The notes: a model not told the origin generated them from the sequence alone. Positions 15,722 to 24,351 are shown, counted from the first letter of the stretch. The stretch is 27,862 nucleotides of DNA from Desulfobacterales bacterium (GCA_025454075.1 JALOPD010000013.1:1-27862); one strand, 5' to 3'. Numbers and translations are program-made.

Positions 15722-17531
15722 TCGCATGCCGCGGATTCCCCAATCCCTGCGCGACCTGCAGTTCAAACGGGTGCTCACCCTGGTGTGGAAAGCCGCCCCC
15801 GGCTGGACCCTTTCCAACGCAGCGCTGCTCGGCCTGCAGGCCGCCCTGCCGCTGCTGCAGCTCTATCTCATGAAACTCACGCTGGATGCGGTGGCCGCCG
15901 GCCTCCTGGCCCCGGACAAACCCTCCGCCATCGACCGGGTGCTGATGTGGGTCTGCCTCATGGGGGCGGCCGTGCTCGCCGCTGATTTTCTCTCCTCGAT
16001 CGCCCGGCTGGTAAGCCAGGCGCAGGCCGAAGCCGTGAGCGACCACGTTCAAAATCTGCTCCATGCCAAATCCGTGGCGCTGGACCTGGAATACTACGAG
16101 AATTCCGGTTTTCGCGACACCCTTCACCGCGCCCAGCAGGAAGCCCCCTACCGGCCGCTGCGCATGGTGACGGGCCTCGTCCAGGCCGCGCAAAACTTCG
16201 TGATATTGGCCGGGATCGCGGCACTGGTGGTTGCCTGCCACTGGGGGGTTGCCGTGATCCTGTTTGCGGCCGCGGTCCCCGGGGCCCTGGTGCGCCTAAA
16301 ATTCGCGAACCGGCTCTACCGCTGGCAGCTGGGAAGGTCGGAGACGGAAAGGACGGCGGTCTATTTGAACGGGCTGCTCACCGGTGAAAGCCACGCCAAG
16401 GAAATTCGCCTGTTCGACCTGGGCCCACTGCTGATGCAGCGCTCCCGCGAACTGCGCCGGCAGCTCCGGCAGGAGAAAATCGGCATCGCGTGCAAACGCG
16501 CCCTGGGTGAGCTGGCGGCCCAATCAGGCGGCACCCTCGCCGTCTACGGCGCATTCGCCTTCATCGCCTACCGCACCCTGCAGGGGGCCATGACGGTGGG
16601 CGACCTGGTGATGTACTACCAGGCGTTTCAGCGGGGCCAGGGGCACCTGAAAGAGATGCTGAGCGGGCTGGCCGGCCTTTTCGAGGACAATCTCTTTCTT
16701 TCCAACTTCTACCACTTCCTCGACTTGAAGCCCACGCTCGCCGTTCGGCAACCTTCGGTTCCCGTTCCGCGGCCCATGAAAGAGGGGATCGTGTTCGACC
16801 GGGTGGGGTTCCGTTACCCGGCGGGCAAGGCAATGGTGCTCCACGACGTCCGCCTGGCCATTCGGCCCGGGCAGGTCATTGCGCTGGTCGGGGAGAACGG
16901 ATCGGGAAAGACCACCCTGGTGAAACTGCTGTGCCGCCTCTACGACCCGACGGCCGGAGCCATCACGCTCGACGGCGTCGACCTGCGCCGCTTCGACTGC
17001 AGGGCGCTGCGCGGGGAAATCGGCATCATTTTTCAGGACTACGCCCGCTACCACATGACGGCCCGGGAGAACATCCGGATGGGCAACACGCGCCTGCCGC
17101 CCGACGACCCGCAAATCGCAGCGGCGGCCGTCCGCGCCGGCGCGCACGACACGCTGTCCGCGCTGCCTCAGGGCTACGAAACCATGCTGGGCACGCGCTT
17201 CGGCAGCGGCACGGAGCTCAGCATCGGCCAATGGCAGCAGGTGGCGCTGGCCCGCGCTTTCCTGCGCGGCGCCCAGATTCTCGTCCTCGACGAACCGACG
17301 AGCGCCCTGGACGCCAAAGCCGAGGTCGCGGTGTTCCGGAATTTCCGCGAGCTGGCCGCCGGCCGCACGGCCATCCTGATCAGCCATCGTTTTTCAACCA
17401 TCCGGATGGCCGACCGCATCTTCGTGCTGCAGGATGGAAAGGTCACCGAAGCCGGCACCCACGACGAACTGATGGACGGGGGCGGCGCCTACGCCCACTT
17501 GTACGAAACCCAGGCGCACGCCTACCGGTGA
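15708..17531 (+). CDS. ABC exporter (membrane domain fused to ATPase), no peptidase domain
   Basis: The 607-residue half-transporter has a hydrophobic N-terminal domain (about 25-330) and an ATPase domain. Walker A is GENGSGKTT (395-403), the Q-loop is FQDYARY, the signature is LSIGQWQQ (504-511), Walker B is ILVLDEP (524-530), and the switch His is 560. It would work as a homodimer in the inner membrane. There is no C39 peptidase domain at the N-terminus, unlike many bacteriocin exporters, so leader removal must be by another protein. Its position as last gene of the cassette points to export of the finished peptide. The start at 15708 overlaps the third maturase; an ATG at 15726 is the alternative. 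Confidence 0.88.
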   Translation: MTVNNRMPRIPQSLRDLQFKRVLTLVWKAAPGWTLSNAALLGLQAALPLLQLYLMKLTLDAVAAGLLAPDKPSAIDRVLMWVCLMGAAVLAADFLSSIARLVSQAQAEAVSDHVQNLLHAKSVALDLEYYENSGFRDTLHRAQQEAPYRPLRMVTGLVQAAQNFVILAGIAALVVACHWGVAVILFAAAVPGALVRLKFANRLYRWQLGRSETERTAVYLNGLLTGESHAKEIRLFDLGPLLMQRSRELRRQLRQEKIGIACKRALGELAAQSGGTLAVYGAFAFIAYRTLQGAMTVGDLVMYYQAFQRGQGHLKEMLSGLAGLFEDNLFLSNFYHFLDLKPTLAVRQPSVPVPRPMKEGIVFDRVGFRYPAGKAMVLHDVRLAIRPGQVIALVGENGSGKTTLVKLLCRLYDPTAGAITLDGVDLRRFDCRALRGEIGIIFQDYARYHMTARENIRMGNTRLPPDDPQIAAAAVRAGAHDTLSALPQGYETMLGTRFGSGTELSIGQWQQVALARAFLRGAQILVLDEPTSALDAKAEVAVFRNFRELAAGRTAILISHRFSTIRMADRIFVLQDGKVTEAGTHDELMDGGGAYAHLYETQAHAYR

Positions 17532-17560
17532 TCGCCGCCGGGCGGCCGCGGGGGTCGTCG

Positions 17561-17584
17561 AAAAAAACGGCCGGCGGCCTTTTT
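17561..17584. terminator. Bidirectional terminator between exporter and MFS genes
   Basis: A run of seven A, the hairpin GGCC-GGC-GGCC, and a run of five T form a symmetric terminator that can act for the plus-strand exporter and the minus-strand MFS gene, whose ends face each other here. It is the first clear terminator in the plus direction after the leader at 6063-6109. Confidence 0.6.
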
Positions 17585-18786
17585 CACTTTTCTTTGCGAA
17601 AAATGGCAGGCAGCAGATACCAGGCGAGGCATACGGCCTGGAGGCCGAGAAGGAGGGCGAAGCTGGCGTGGTAGCCCTGCGGGGAGTAGCGGCCGGAGGC
17701 CGTCACGGGAAAAAGGGCGATCACCCCGCCGATGCCCCATTGGGCGGCGAAGGCGGCGACGAAGACGAGCACGTTCAGGCCGGTGCTCACCCGGCCGGCC
17801 AGCTGGGGCGGAAAGCTCATGGCGAGCGCCGGGTAGGGGATGACGCCCGTCGTACCGACAAAACCGAAAAGCATCCACAGCGCCGGGGCCCAGCTGACCG
17901 GTGCCGCCATCAGCAGCGCCTGGACCGCCATGAAGAGAAACATCCCCCACACGGCGGTCGTCATCGGCCGGATGCCTGCTCGGTTGAGCCTTTCGGTGAC
18001 AAAACCGACGACGACGTAGCCTGCCGTCATGGCTGCCGCCGTCCAGAAAAGGACGCCCGCGATGCCGGCGCGGTCCATGCCGGCCATGTCCCGCAGCCAG
18101 GGGCCGGACCACAGGCCGTGAATGGACATGAAGGCCACCTGGGAGACGACCGTGAGCGGGGTCACGCGCCAGAACAGCGGACTGGTGAACACCTGCCCGA
18201 TCCCGCCGAGTGAGTCGCCCCATCGAACGGCGCCGACCTCCTGGCGCTTCTCGGGCACCCCCCAGAAAATCGCTGCCGCCGCCAGGGCGCTCAGCCCCGC
18301 GAGCAGGATGAAAACGCCGCGCCAATCCGCGACCCTCAGAGCGAACTCCACCGGCACGGTGGCCGAAAGGGCGCCCAGCCCCCCGGCCGCCAGGTGCAGG
18401 CCGTTGATTCTTGGCCACAGTGGGGCCGGAAACCAGAGGGTGTAGGCCTTGATGGCGGCCATGTACCCGGCGGAAACGCCCAGGCCGATCAGCGCCCGGC
18501 CGGCCGACAGGCCGAACAGGCTTGTCGCCATCCCGAAGATCAAGGACCCCCCGGCCGCGAAAATCAGAAGCGCTCCCGCGACCCGCCGCGGCCCGAACCG
18601 GTCCAGCAGCACGCCCAACGGCAGCTGGAACGCGGCGAACGAGACAAAATAGACCGACGTCAAAAGGCCCAGGTCCGCCGGGCCGATCCGAAGGTCCGCG
18701 GCCAGGTTGGGCGCAATGACCGCGTTGACCACCCGGAACAGGTAGGACAGGAAATACGCCAATGCGAAGGGGATGAGGACGCGCAT
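17584..18786 (-). CDS. Major facilitator superfamily transporter
   Basis: The 400-residue protein has about 12 hydrophobic segments and the MFS motif A, GVLLDRFGPRR (58-68), in the first cytoplasmic loop. The start MRVLIPFALAYF gives the normal MFS N-terminus; the open frame upstream is out of character and overlaps the preceding gene in another frame. It follows the diaminopimelate-decarboxylase-like gene by 77 nt on the same strand. The substrate is unknown. The neighbours suggest an amino acid or related compound, perhaps lysine, but this is inference. Confidence 0.8.
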   Translation of the reverse strand: MRVLIPFALAYFLSYLFRVVNAVIAPNLAADLRIGPADLGLLTSVYFVSFAAFQLPLGVLLDRFGPRRVAGALLIFAAGGSLIFGMATSLFGLSAGRALIGLGVSAGYMAAIKAYTLWFPAPLWPRINGLHLAAGGLGALSATVPVEFALRVADWRGVFILLAGLSALAAAAIFWGVPEKRQEVGAVRWGDSLGGIGQVFTSPLFWRVTPLTVVSQVAFMSIHGLWSGPWLRDMAGMDRAGIAGVLFWTAAAMTAGYVVVGFVTERLNRAGIRPMTTAVWGMFLFMAVQALLMAAPVSWAPALWMLFGFVGTTGVIPYPALAMSFPPQLAGRVSTGLNVLVFVAAFAAQWGIGGVIALFPVTASGRYSPQGYHASFALLLGLQAVCLAWYLLPAIFRKEK

Positions 18787-18863
18787 GAGCGTAGCGGGGG
18801 ATGCGTGGGGGGCGCCGGTGGCGTCCACCGCGTTCGCCCGATGCCGCTGTCGACGGGGAATCG

Positions 18864-20123
18864 TCACAGCTTCAAGAGATCCGGTTTGAACGTGAGCGTC
18901 GCGAAGTGGTCTTCGACGGTTTCCTCCCTGCGGATCAGCTCGACGGCGCCGTCGCGCCGCATCAGCAGCTCCTTGGGGCGCAGCTTGCCGTTGTAGTTGA
19001 AACCCATGGCATGGCCGTGGGCGCCGGTGTCGTGAACCACCAGGATGTCGCCGTCGGCGATCGGCGGCAGCTCGCGCTGGACGGCGAACTTGTCGTTGTT
19101 CTCGCACAGCGAGCCGACCACGTCCACCGGTCCGACGAGCTGGCGGTCGAGCTTTCCCGGGACCGTGATGTGGTGGTAGGCGCCGTACATTCCCGGCCGC
19201 ATGAGGGCCGACATGCAGGCGTCGACCCCGACGTAGGTGCGGTAGATCTCCTTGCGGTTGATGGCCCTGACCACGAGGGCGCCGTGAGGGCCGGTCATGT
19301 AGCGGCCGCTTTCCATGTAGAGCCGGGGGGCCCAGCCGTGCCTGGCTTTGAAGCTCCGGAACAGCTCCGCCGCCTCGGCCCCCAGGGCGGTGAGGTTGAG
19401 CGCCTCGTCCGCAGGCCGGTAGGGGATCCCCAGGCCGCCGCCCATGTTCATGAACTCGAAGCGGATGCCGAGCTCTTTGGACACCCACTCGATCAACTCA
19501 AAGAGCATGGCCACGGTTTGCACCATGAAACCGTAGTTGCGCTCGTTGGAGACCACCATGGTGTGCAGGCCGAAGCGTTCGGCGCCGCGGCCGATGGCCT
19601 GGCGATAGGCGTCGACCACCTGGTCGTGGGCGAGTCCGTATTTGGCCTCCACCGGGTTGCCGATGATGGCGTTGCCGGTGCGCCGCGGCCCCGGGTTGTA
19701 GCGGAAGCAGATCAGTTCGGGGAATGTCGGGACCTTCGGCACCAGGTTGATGTCGTCGAGGTTGAGGATGCAGCCGCCGTCGGCCGCCGCGACGTCGAAC
19801 TCGCCTCGGGAGGTGTTGTTCGAGGTGAACATGAGGTCTTCGCCCCGCGCCCCGATGCGGCGGCACAGCATCAATTCGGGCGCCGAGCTGCAGTCGAACC
19901 CGAAGCCCATGTCCCGCATGATCTCGAGGATGCGCGGGTTGGGAAGCGCCTTGACGGCGAAGTATTCGCGGAAGAGGTCCACGCCGGAAAAGGCCTTCTT
20001 CAGGGACTCGCCCGTCCGGCGGATCCCGGCCTCGTCGTAGATGTGAAAAGGGGTCCCGAAATGGGCGGCCACCTTGTCGATGACGGGGTAGAGGCGCTTT
20101 TCGAAATCCGGTGACATCGGCAT
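18864..20123 (-). CDS. lysA: Diaminopimelate decarboxylase-like PLP enzyme
   Basis: The 419-residue protein belongs to the fold-type III PLP decarboxylases. Lys58 in FAVKALPNP is the expected PLP Schiff-base lysine, MGGGLGIPY is the phosphate-binding glycine loop, and GSLCENND carries the catalytic Cys of the C-terminal domain. The end HDTGAHGHAMGFNYNG also fits. LysA makes lysine from meso-diaminopimelate. The start at 20123 lies 3 nt after the Lrp-like gene, with AAGGAG inside that gene 10 nt upstream, so the two are coupled. A related substrate is possible because this subgroup differs in detail from classic LysA (ENNDKF after the Cys). Confidence 0.82.
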   Translation of the reverse strand: MPMSPDFEKRLYPVIDKVAAHFGTPFHIYDEAGIRRTGESLKKAFSGVDLFREYFAVKALPNPRILEIMRDMGFGFDCSSAPELMLCRRIGARGEDLMFTSNNTSRGEFDVAAADGGCILNLDDINLVPKVPTFPELICFRYNPGPRRTGNAIIGNPVEAKYGLAHDQVVDAYRQAIGRGAERFGLHTMVVSNERNYGFMVQTVAMLFELIEWVSKELGIRFEFMNMGGGLGIPYRPADEALNLTALGAEAAELFRSFKARHGWAPRLYMESGRYMTGPHGALVVRAINRKEIYRTYVGVDACMSALMRPGMYGAYHHITVPGKLDRQLVGPVDVVGSLCENNDKFAVQRELPPIADGDILVVHDTGAHGHAMGFNYNGKLRPKELLMRRDGAVELIRREETVEDHFATLTFKPDLLKL

Positions 20124-20126
20124 GCT

Positions 20127-20612
20127 TCAGGTTCTCCTTTTCCTGACTTTCTGAATGCTGGAATCGTCCAGCGGAATGCGCGCGGTCTCCTTGTAGGTCT
20201 GCAAAACGATCATGGTGCGGGTGGATCGTACCTGGGGCAGCGCCGCGATCTTCTCGCGCCGTATGCGCTCCAGACGGACGGTGTCGGCGGCCCTGATCTT
20301 TATCATGAAGCCGTCTTCGCCGGCTACGTAGTGGACCTCCTGAACGTCCGGCACGGCCGCCAGCGCCCCGCCCAGCTTGGATTCGTCGCTGTCCGGCTGC
20401 GGAGCCACCAACACGAATGCCACTAGGCTGCGGTCGAAGCGCGCGGGGTTGAGGCGGACCTCGTAGCCGTCGATGATCCCCTGCTGCTCCAGCTTGCGGA
20501 CCCGCTCCAGCACGCCCGAAGGCGCCATGCCCACCTGCCGGGCCACTTCGATGTTCGGGACCCTGGCCTTTTCCTGGAGGATTTTGAGAATTTTGAGGCT
20601 GATATCGTCCAT
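20127..20612 (-). CDS. Lrp/AsnC-family transcription regulator
   Basis: The 161-residue protein has an N-terminal winged helix-turn-helix (about 3-50; ILKILQEKARVPNIEVAR, then MAPSGVLERVRKLEQQGII) and a C-terminal RAM-type ligand-binding domain (about 63-140). Such proteins bind an amino acid, form octamers and often control their own operon. It is the first gene of a minus-strand operon with the decarboxylase and the MFS transporter, so lysine or diaminopimelate is a reasonable ligand guess. The C-terminal extension (VRKRRT) is basic. Confidence 0.88.
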   Translation of the reverse strand: MDDISLKILKILQEKARVPNIEVARQVGMAPSGVLERVRKLEQQGIIDGYEVRLNPARFDRSLVAFVLVAPQPDSDESKLGGALAAVPDVQEVHYVAGEDGFMIKIRAADTVRLERIRREKIAALPQVRSTRTMIVLQTYKETARIPLDDSSIQKVRKRRT

Positions 20613-20650
20613 AACGGCAATTTTGTTGGGATCTTTTAAATTTTTACGGA

Positions 20651-20679
20651 CAAATATTTTAAAAAAAGTGTCATGTCAA
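20651..20679 (-). promoter_or_regulatory. Candidate promoter of the lrp-like operon
   Basis: Read on the minus strand, a consensus -35 TTGACA (20679-20674) is followed after 17 nt by TATTTG (20656-20651), a poor -10. The region is very AT-rich, and the repeat TGACATGACA overlaps the -35, so a regulator could bind there. It lies about 40 nt upstream of the Lrp-like start. Confidence 0.45.
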
Positions 20680-20918
20680 GATTTAAATTCACGATTTTAT
20701 ATTTTTTTTGGAACAATTGCGGCTAAACCCGAATCCCAGGCGCCGGCATATCGATCAAGCGGCGAAACAAAACATATAGCCGGCAAACGCATGGTCTGTT
20801 TGCGGCTCGAACATCGACAACCTTCGCGAGAATGCTGATGTTATCATCTTGACTTTTCGACCGCAGGCGGTCAACAGGTGCTTTTTGCGTGGATTTAGGG
20901 CCGCGCCCGTGGTAGCTG

Positions 20919-20948
20919 TTGAATTTTGACGAAGGATTGGGGTAGTAT
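20919..20948 (+). promoter_or_regulatory. Candidate promoter for the ATPase-OmpA gene
   Basis: TTGAAT (20919-20924) and TAGTAT (20943-20948) are 18 nt apart and about 60 nt upstream of the start at 21007. The dyad at 20859-20872 lies 47 nt upstream of the -35. GAAAGGAAA just before the ATG is a good ribosome site. Confidence 0.45.
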
Positions 20949-21006
20949 TGTTGATGCGGTTCCGCGTGCAGCACCACCGCAGCACATGATCTGAAAGGAA
21001 AAGCCG

Positions 21007-22689
21007 ATGTACGAAGCGCACTACGAATTGAGCAGAAAGCCGTTTGAAATCAGCCCGGACCCTGATTTTCTCTGGTTTGGAGAAAAACACCGGGAGGGTC
21101 TCGCCATTTTGAAGTACGGCATTCTCGAAAACAAGGGGTTTCTGCTCATCACGGGTGAAGTCGGCACGGGCAAGACCGCGCTCATTCGAGCCATTGAAAA
21201 GGAAGTCCAGGCTCGCGCCGTCATCGTCACCATCCCCGACCCCGGCATGACGTTGATGGATTTCTTCAATTTCATGGCCTCCGAGCTCAAAATGGACCGC
21301 AACTTCAAGAACAAGGGTGATTTTCTGATCCAGTTCAAGCAGCTGATGCTGGATGCGTTTTCATCCTATCGCCGGGTGCTGCTGATCATAGACGAATCGC
21401 AACGGTTGAACCACGAACTGCTCGAGGAGATCCGGCTCCTGTCCAACATCGATTTGGCCGGCAAAGTCCTGATCAACATCTTCTTCGTCGGCCAGAGCGA
21501 ATTTCGGCAGATGCTGGCCCGGGAGGAAAACCGGGCCGTCCGTCAGCGCATCACGGTCAGCTATCACCTCCCGCCGCTCACGGAAGAGGAGACGGGACAC
21601 TACATCAAGCACCGCCTGAAAGTGGCCGGCACCTCGCGCGAGATCTTCACCCCCGATGCACTCAAGGCGGTCTATCGGTATGCCAGCGGCCTGCCGCGAC
21701 TGACCAACATCGTTTGCGACCATGCGCTGATGACCGGCTACGTACGGGGAGGGCATCAAATCGACGCGGACATCGTCAACGAATGCGGCAATGATCTCAA
21801 GATCACGATCGGCGTGCGCCCGCCCGCTGAAAAAGTGCAACCCGCGGTGCGTCCGACCGCAAGCGAAGCCGCACGGCCGGCGGCCCCGACCGCGCGGCAA
21901 CCATCGCAGTCGGCCCGCAGCGTATTGATCTTTGCGGCCTTCATGCTGCTGTTGGGATCCGGGTGGTATCTCTGGGGGGACAGGATTTCGGATCAACTGG
22001 CGCGCTGGGGCAAGGGGAAAGAGACCCGCGAGACCCAGGGCTCGACGGCGGGCGTTCCCGCAGGGCGCATGGGCAGCGCCCCACCGCTTCCCGTGGAAAC
22101 CGGACCGCGCGAGCCGAAGCCGGCCGAGCCTTCCGCTGAGGCGGCAAAAGCCGCTGTTGCGCCGATGCCGGGGGCCGCTGCCGCCGCCGCCCCGAAACCG
22201 GAAGCGAAAGAAGCTCCACCGGCCGGCGCGCCTGCCAAAGCCGAGTTGAAGACCGTAGCGCCCCCGCCGGCGGTCGCTGCCACGCCGGCCTCACCCGCCC
22301 CGCCGCCTGCGGCGGCCGCGCCTTCCGCCGGTGAGCCCTTCAAGCTGAAGGATTTCACGGTGAACTTCGCCCAGAATTCAGCGGACATCAGCGCCTCGGC
22401 CCGCGAGAATCTCGCGAAAGCGGCGGCGCTGCTCAAAACCAGCCCCCGGACGGCCGGAATCATCGAAGGCCACACGGACTCCACCGGTGATGCCGGCTAC
22501 AACAAATTCATTGCGGAAAACCGGGCGGTTTCGGTGAGAAACTACCTGATCGCGCAGGGCATCGACGCTTCCCGCCTCTCCATCTCGTCCTTCGGCTCGG
22601 AAAAACCCGTGGACACCAACTCCACGGCGGAAGGGCGCAGCAAGAACCGGCGGGTGGTGATCCGCATCGTCCCGGGCCGGCAGGGATGA
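21007..22689 (+). CDS. ExeA-like AAA ATPase fused to OmpA peptidoglycan-binding domain
   Basis: The 560-residue protein starts with an ExeA/GspA-type ATPase: FEISPDPDFLWFG, Walker A GEVGTGKT (50-57), and Walker B with Asp129-Glu130 (IIDES). A single transmembrane helix follows at about 305-323, then an Ala/Pro-rich linker of about 120 residues. The C-terminus is an OmpA-like domain with the peptidoglycan contacts Asp491 (GHTDSTG) and Arg548 (SKNRRV). In the type II secretion protein ExeA the ATPase is also joined to a peptidoglycan-binding domain, but of another family. The protein probably spans the inner membrane, with ATPase inside and OmpA domain in the periplasm, and may use ATP to place an envelope complex. 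No secretin or pilus gene is adjacent. Confidence 0.85.
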   Translation: MYEAHYELSRKPFEISPDPDFLWFGEKHREGLAILKYGILENKGFLLITGEVGTGKTALIRAIEKEVQARAVIVTIPDPGMTLMDFFNFMASELKMDRNFKNKGDFLIQFKQLMLDAFSSYRRVLLIIDESQRLNHELLEEIRLLSNIDLAGKVLINIFFVGQSEFRQMLAREENRAVRQRITVSYHLPPLTEEETGHYIKHRLKVAGTSREIFTPDALKAVYRYASGLPRLTNIVCDHALMTGYVRGGHQIDADIVNECGNDLKITIGVRPPAEKVQPAVRPTASEAARPAAPTARQPSQSARSVLIFAAFMLLLGSGWYLWGDRISDQLARWGKGKETRETQGSTAGVPAGRMGSAPPLPVETGPREPKPAEPSAEAAKAAVAPMPGAAAAAAPKPEAKEAPPAGAPAKAELKTVAPPPAVAATPASPAPPPAAAAPSAGEPFKLKDFTVNFAQNSADISASARENLAKAAALLKTSPRTAGIIEGHTDSTGDAGYNKFIAENRAVSVRNYLIAQGIDASRLSISSFGSEKPVDTNSTAEGRSKNRRVVIRIVPGRQG

Positions 22690-22705
22690 ACTTCTTGCGG
22701 AAACC

Positions 22706-23458
22706 TCACCGCGAGCGCAGTTTCCAGCGGATGACCGAGCTGTCGTAGTCGATGGTGTATTCCACCCGGCTGAGAAAATCCATCCCCAGCAGCCCACCGT
22801 AGACGGGAGCGGGCCCCTCGAAGGAGAGGATCACCACCGGGAAATCCCGGGCCGTGATGGGGCCGACCCGCATGGCGTCCACCTTGCCGACTTCGGAGTG
22901 GACCGACTGGCCGCCGGCAACCTTGGACTGCCCTTTCGCCAGGGTCATGATGTTCAACTGGCTCGCCACCGGCCGGTAAAGGACCGTGTGGGTGGCGCCG
23001 GTGTCCATGATCAACTGCGCCGCCGCCTCGAGCCCGCTGTTGGTGAATGCGACCGGGACCAGGATCTGGTTGTTGGCGATCGTGACCTTGGTCTCCATGG
23101 CCTTCAGCTGCTGCTGTTTTTCGGCGTCGGCCTGCTGCAGCCGCTCAGCCTCCGTCCGGCGATGCAGCTCCTGAAGATGCATCTCGGTCTGCCGCTGCTG
23201 TTCCATTTCCATCGCCTTCCGACGCTCCTGGTCCGCTTCGATCACCTGGAATTTTTGCTCCGCCGGCAGGTGGTCGTATTTTTCGCGGTAGCGGCCCACC
23301 TGATCCCGGTAGGACTCCGGGATCTTCCAGACCTCGTCGACGTAGTAGGTTTTGCCGGCCTTGTCGGTGTACTTGTAGAATTCCGCATGCGCCGGAAAAC
23401 AGACCACCAACGCCACGACCAGAACCGTCATCCCCCAGCGCACCACGGGTCCCCCCAT
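22706..23458 (-). CDS. DUF4124 / coiled-coil / retropepsin-like periplasmic protein
   Basis: The 250-residue protein has a signal peptide (MTVLVVALVVCFPAHA), a DUF4124 stretch (EFYKYTDKAGKTYYVDEVW), a Gln/Glu-rich coiled coil of about 75 residues, and a C-terminal retropepsin-like aspartic protease domain with Asp152 in the motif DTGAT. Retropepsins act as dimers with one Asp each. It would work in the periplasm. The start at 23458 gives a normal signal peptide; an ATG at 23512 overlapping the LarE gene is the alternative. It directly follows larE. It and the ATPase-OmpA gene converge, with only 16 nt between them and no clear terminator. The target is unknown. Confidence 0.75.
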   Translation of the reverse strand: MGGPVVRWGMTVLVVALVVCFPAHAEFYKYTDKAGKTYYVDEVWKIPESYRDQVGRYREKYDHLPAEQKFQVIEADQERRKAMEMEQQRQTEMHLQELHRRTEAERLQQADAEKQQQLKAMETKVTIANNQILVPVAFTNSGLEAAAQLIMDTGATHTVLYRPVASQLNIMTLAKGQSKVAGGQSVHSEVGKVDAMRVGPITARDFPVVILSFEGPAPVYGGLLGMDFLSRVEYTIDYDSSVIRWKLRSR

Positions 23459-23487
23459 GCCGGCACTGTCCCGCGTGAAACCTGTTT

Positions 23488-24351
23488 TCACTGGCTCCCT
23501 CGACCCCGGCATTCCGCAAGATCCCTTTTGTTTTCGAGCGCCCGGTTCAGGCTGCCCGGCACGTAACCTTCCAGGTCCACGGCGACGTGCGTGAAACCGA
23601 CGGCTTTCAGGCCCTCGACGATTCGAGACCGCACGCCCGTCCGCACGGCCCGGTTCACATCGCGCGCCGCCAATTCGATCCGCGCCACGTCCCCATGGTG
23701 CCGGACGCGGCACCCGGAAAACCCGAGACCTTGGAGAATTTCCTCGGCCGCCTCCACCATCTTCAAGGCTTCCGGCGTGATCGGCCGTCCGTAAGGGATG
23801 CGCGATGCCAGGCAGGCCATGGAGGGCTTGTTCCAGGTCGGCAGCCCCATCCGCCGCGACAACGCGCGAATGTCGGCCTTGTTCAGCCCGGCCTCCACCA
23901 GAGGCGCCGCCACCCCCATCTCCTCCGCGGCCTTCTGCCCGGGGCGGTAGTCCCCCAGGTCGTCGAGGTTCACGCCGTGCGCGACCCGCTCCACCCCCAT
24001 GGAGGCGGCCATGCGGATGATTTCAGAAAAGATGAGCTGTTTGCAGGTGTAGCAGCGGTCGGGCGGGTTGGCGGCGAACCCCGGGGCCGTCAGTTCCGCA
24101 AACGGCACCACGATGTGCTCGACCCCGAGCGCTTTCGCCGTTGCCAGCGCCTCCCGGATTTCCCGGCGCGAATGGATGGGGGAATCGGCCGTGACCGCCG
24201 TCACCCGGTCGCCCAGCGCTTCCTTGGCCGCCGCGAGCAGGAAGGTGCTGTCCACTCCGCCTGAAAACGCAACGACCAGCCTGCCATAAGCCTTTAGAAT
24301 CTCGGCCAGGCGCTTTTTTTTCGTCGCGCGCAAGGGGTCCGTCCGGGCCAT
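23488..24351 (-). CDS. larE: LarE-like sulfur transferase
   Basis: The 287-residue PP-loop protein has SGGVDST (30-36) and the LarE motif PSMACLASR with Cys180, the sulfur-donor position. It also has Cys100-x2-Cys103 (RCYTC). LarE adds sulfur to a nicotinate-derived dinucleotide on the way to the nickel-pincer cofactor. Some LarE proteins lose the sulfur of one Cys; others hold a [4Fe-4S] cluster on three Cys, and the three here (100, 103, 180) fit the cluster type. No larB or larC is in the window. The start has GGGGAAAGGA close by. It may be co-transcribed with the retropepsin-like gene. Confidence 0.85.
   Translation of the reverse strand: MARTDPLRATKKKRLAEILKAYGRLVVAFSGGVDSTFLLAAAKEALGDRVTAVTADSPIHSRREIREALATAKALGVEHIVVPFAELTAPGFAANPPDRCYTCKQLIFSEIIRMAASMGVERVAHGVNLDDLGDYRPGQKAAEEMGVAAPLVEAGLNKADIRALSRRMGLPTWNKPSMACLASRIPYGRPITPEALKMVEAAEEILQGLGFSGCRVRHHGDVARIELAARDVNRAVRTGVRSRIVEGLKAVGFTHVAVDLEGYVPGSLNRALENKRDLAECRGRGSQ

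Larger units (their letters stand above)
20613..21006. other. Divergent intergenic region with a 6-bp dyad
   Basis: About 390 nt separate the minus-strand Lrp operon and the plus-strand ATPase gene. It holds the two promoter candidates and a perfect dyad GACCGC-AG-GCGGTC (20859-20872), which could be an operator. The part near the Lrp gene is strongly AT-rich (20620-20720). I see no gene or RNA gene here. Confidence 0.45.

Noticed and set aside
9611..17531. PQQ biosynthesis cluster
   Set aside because: A PqqD-like and PqqE-like proteins are present, but the peptide lacks a PqqA-type Glu-x-x-x-Tyr core and no PqqB or PqqC is near.
18801..20114. 437-codon plus-strand frame opposite lysA
   Set aside because: lysA has PLP and catalytic motifs on the minus strand; this frame has none.
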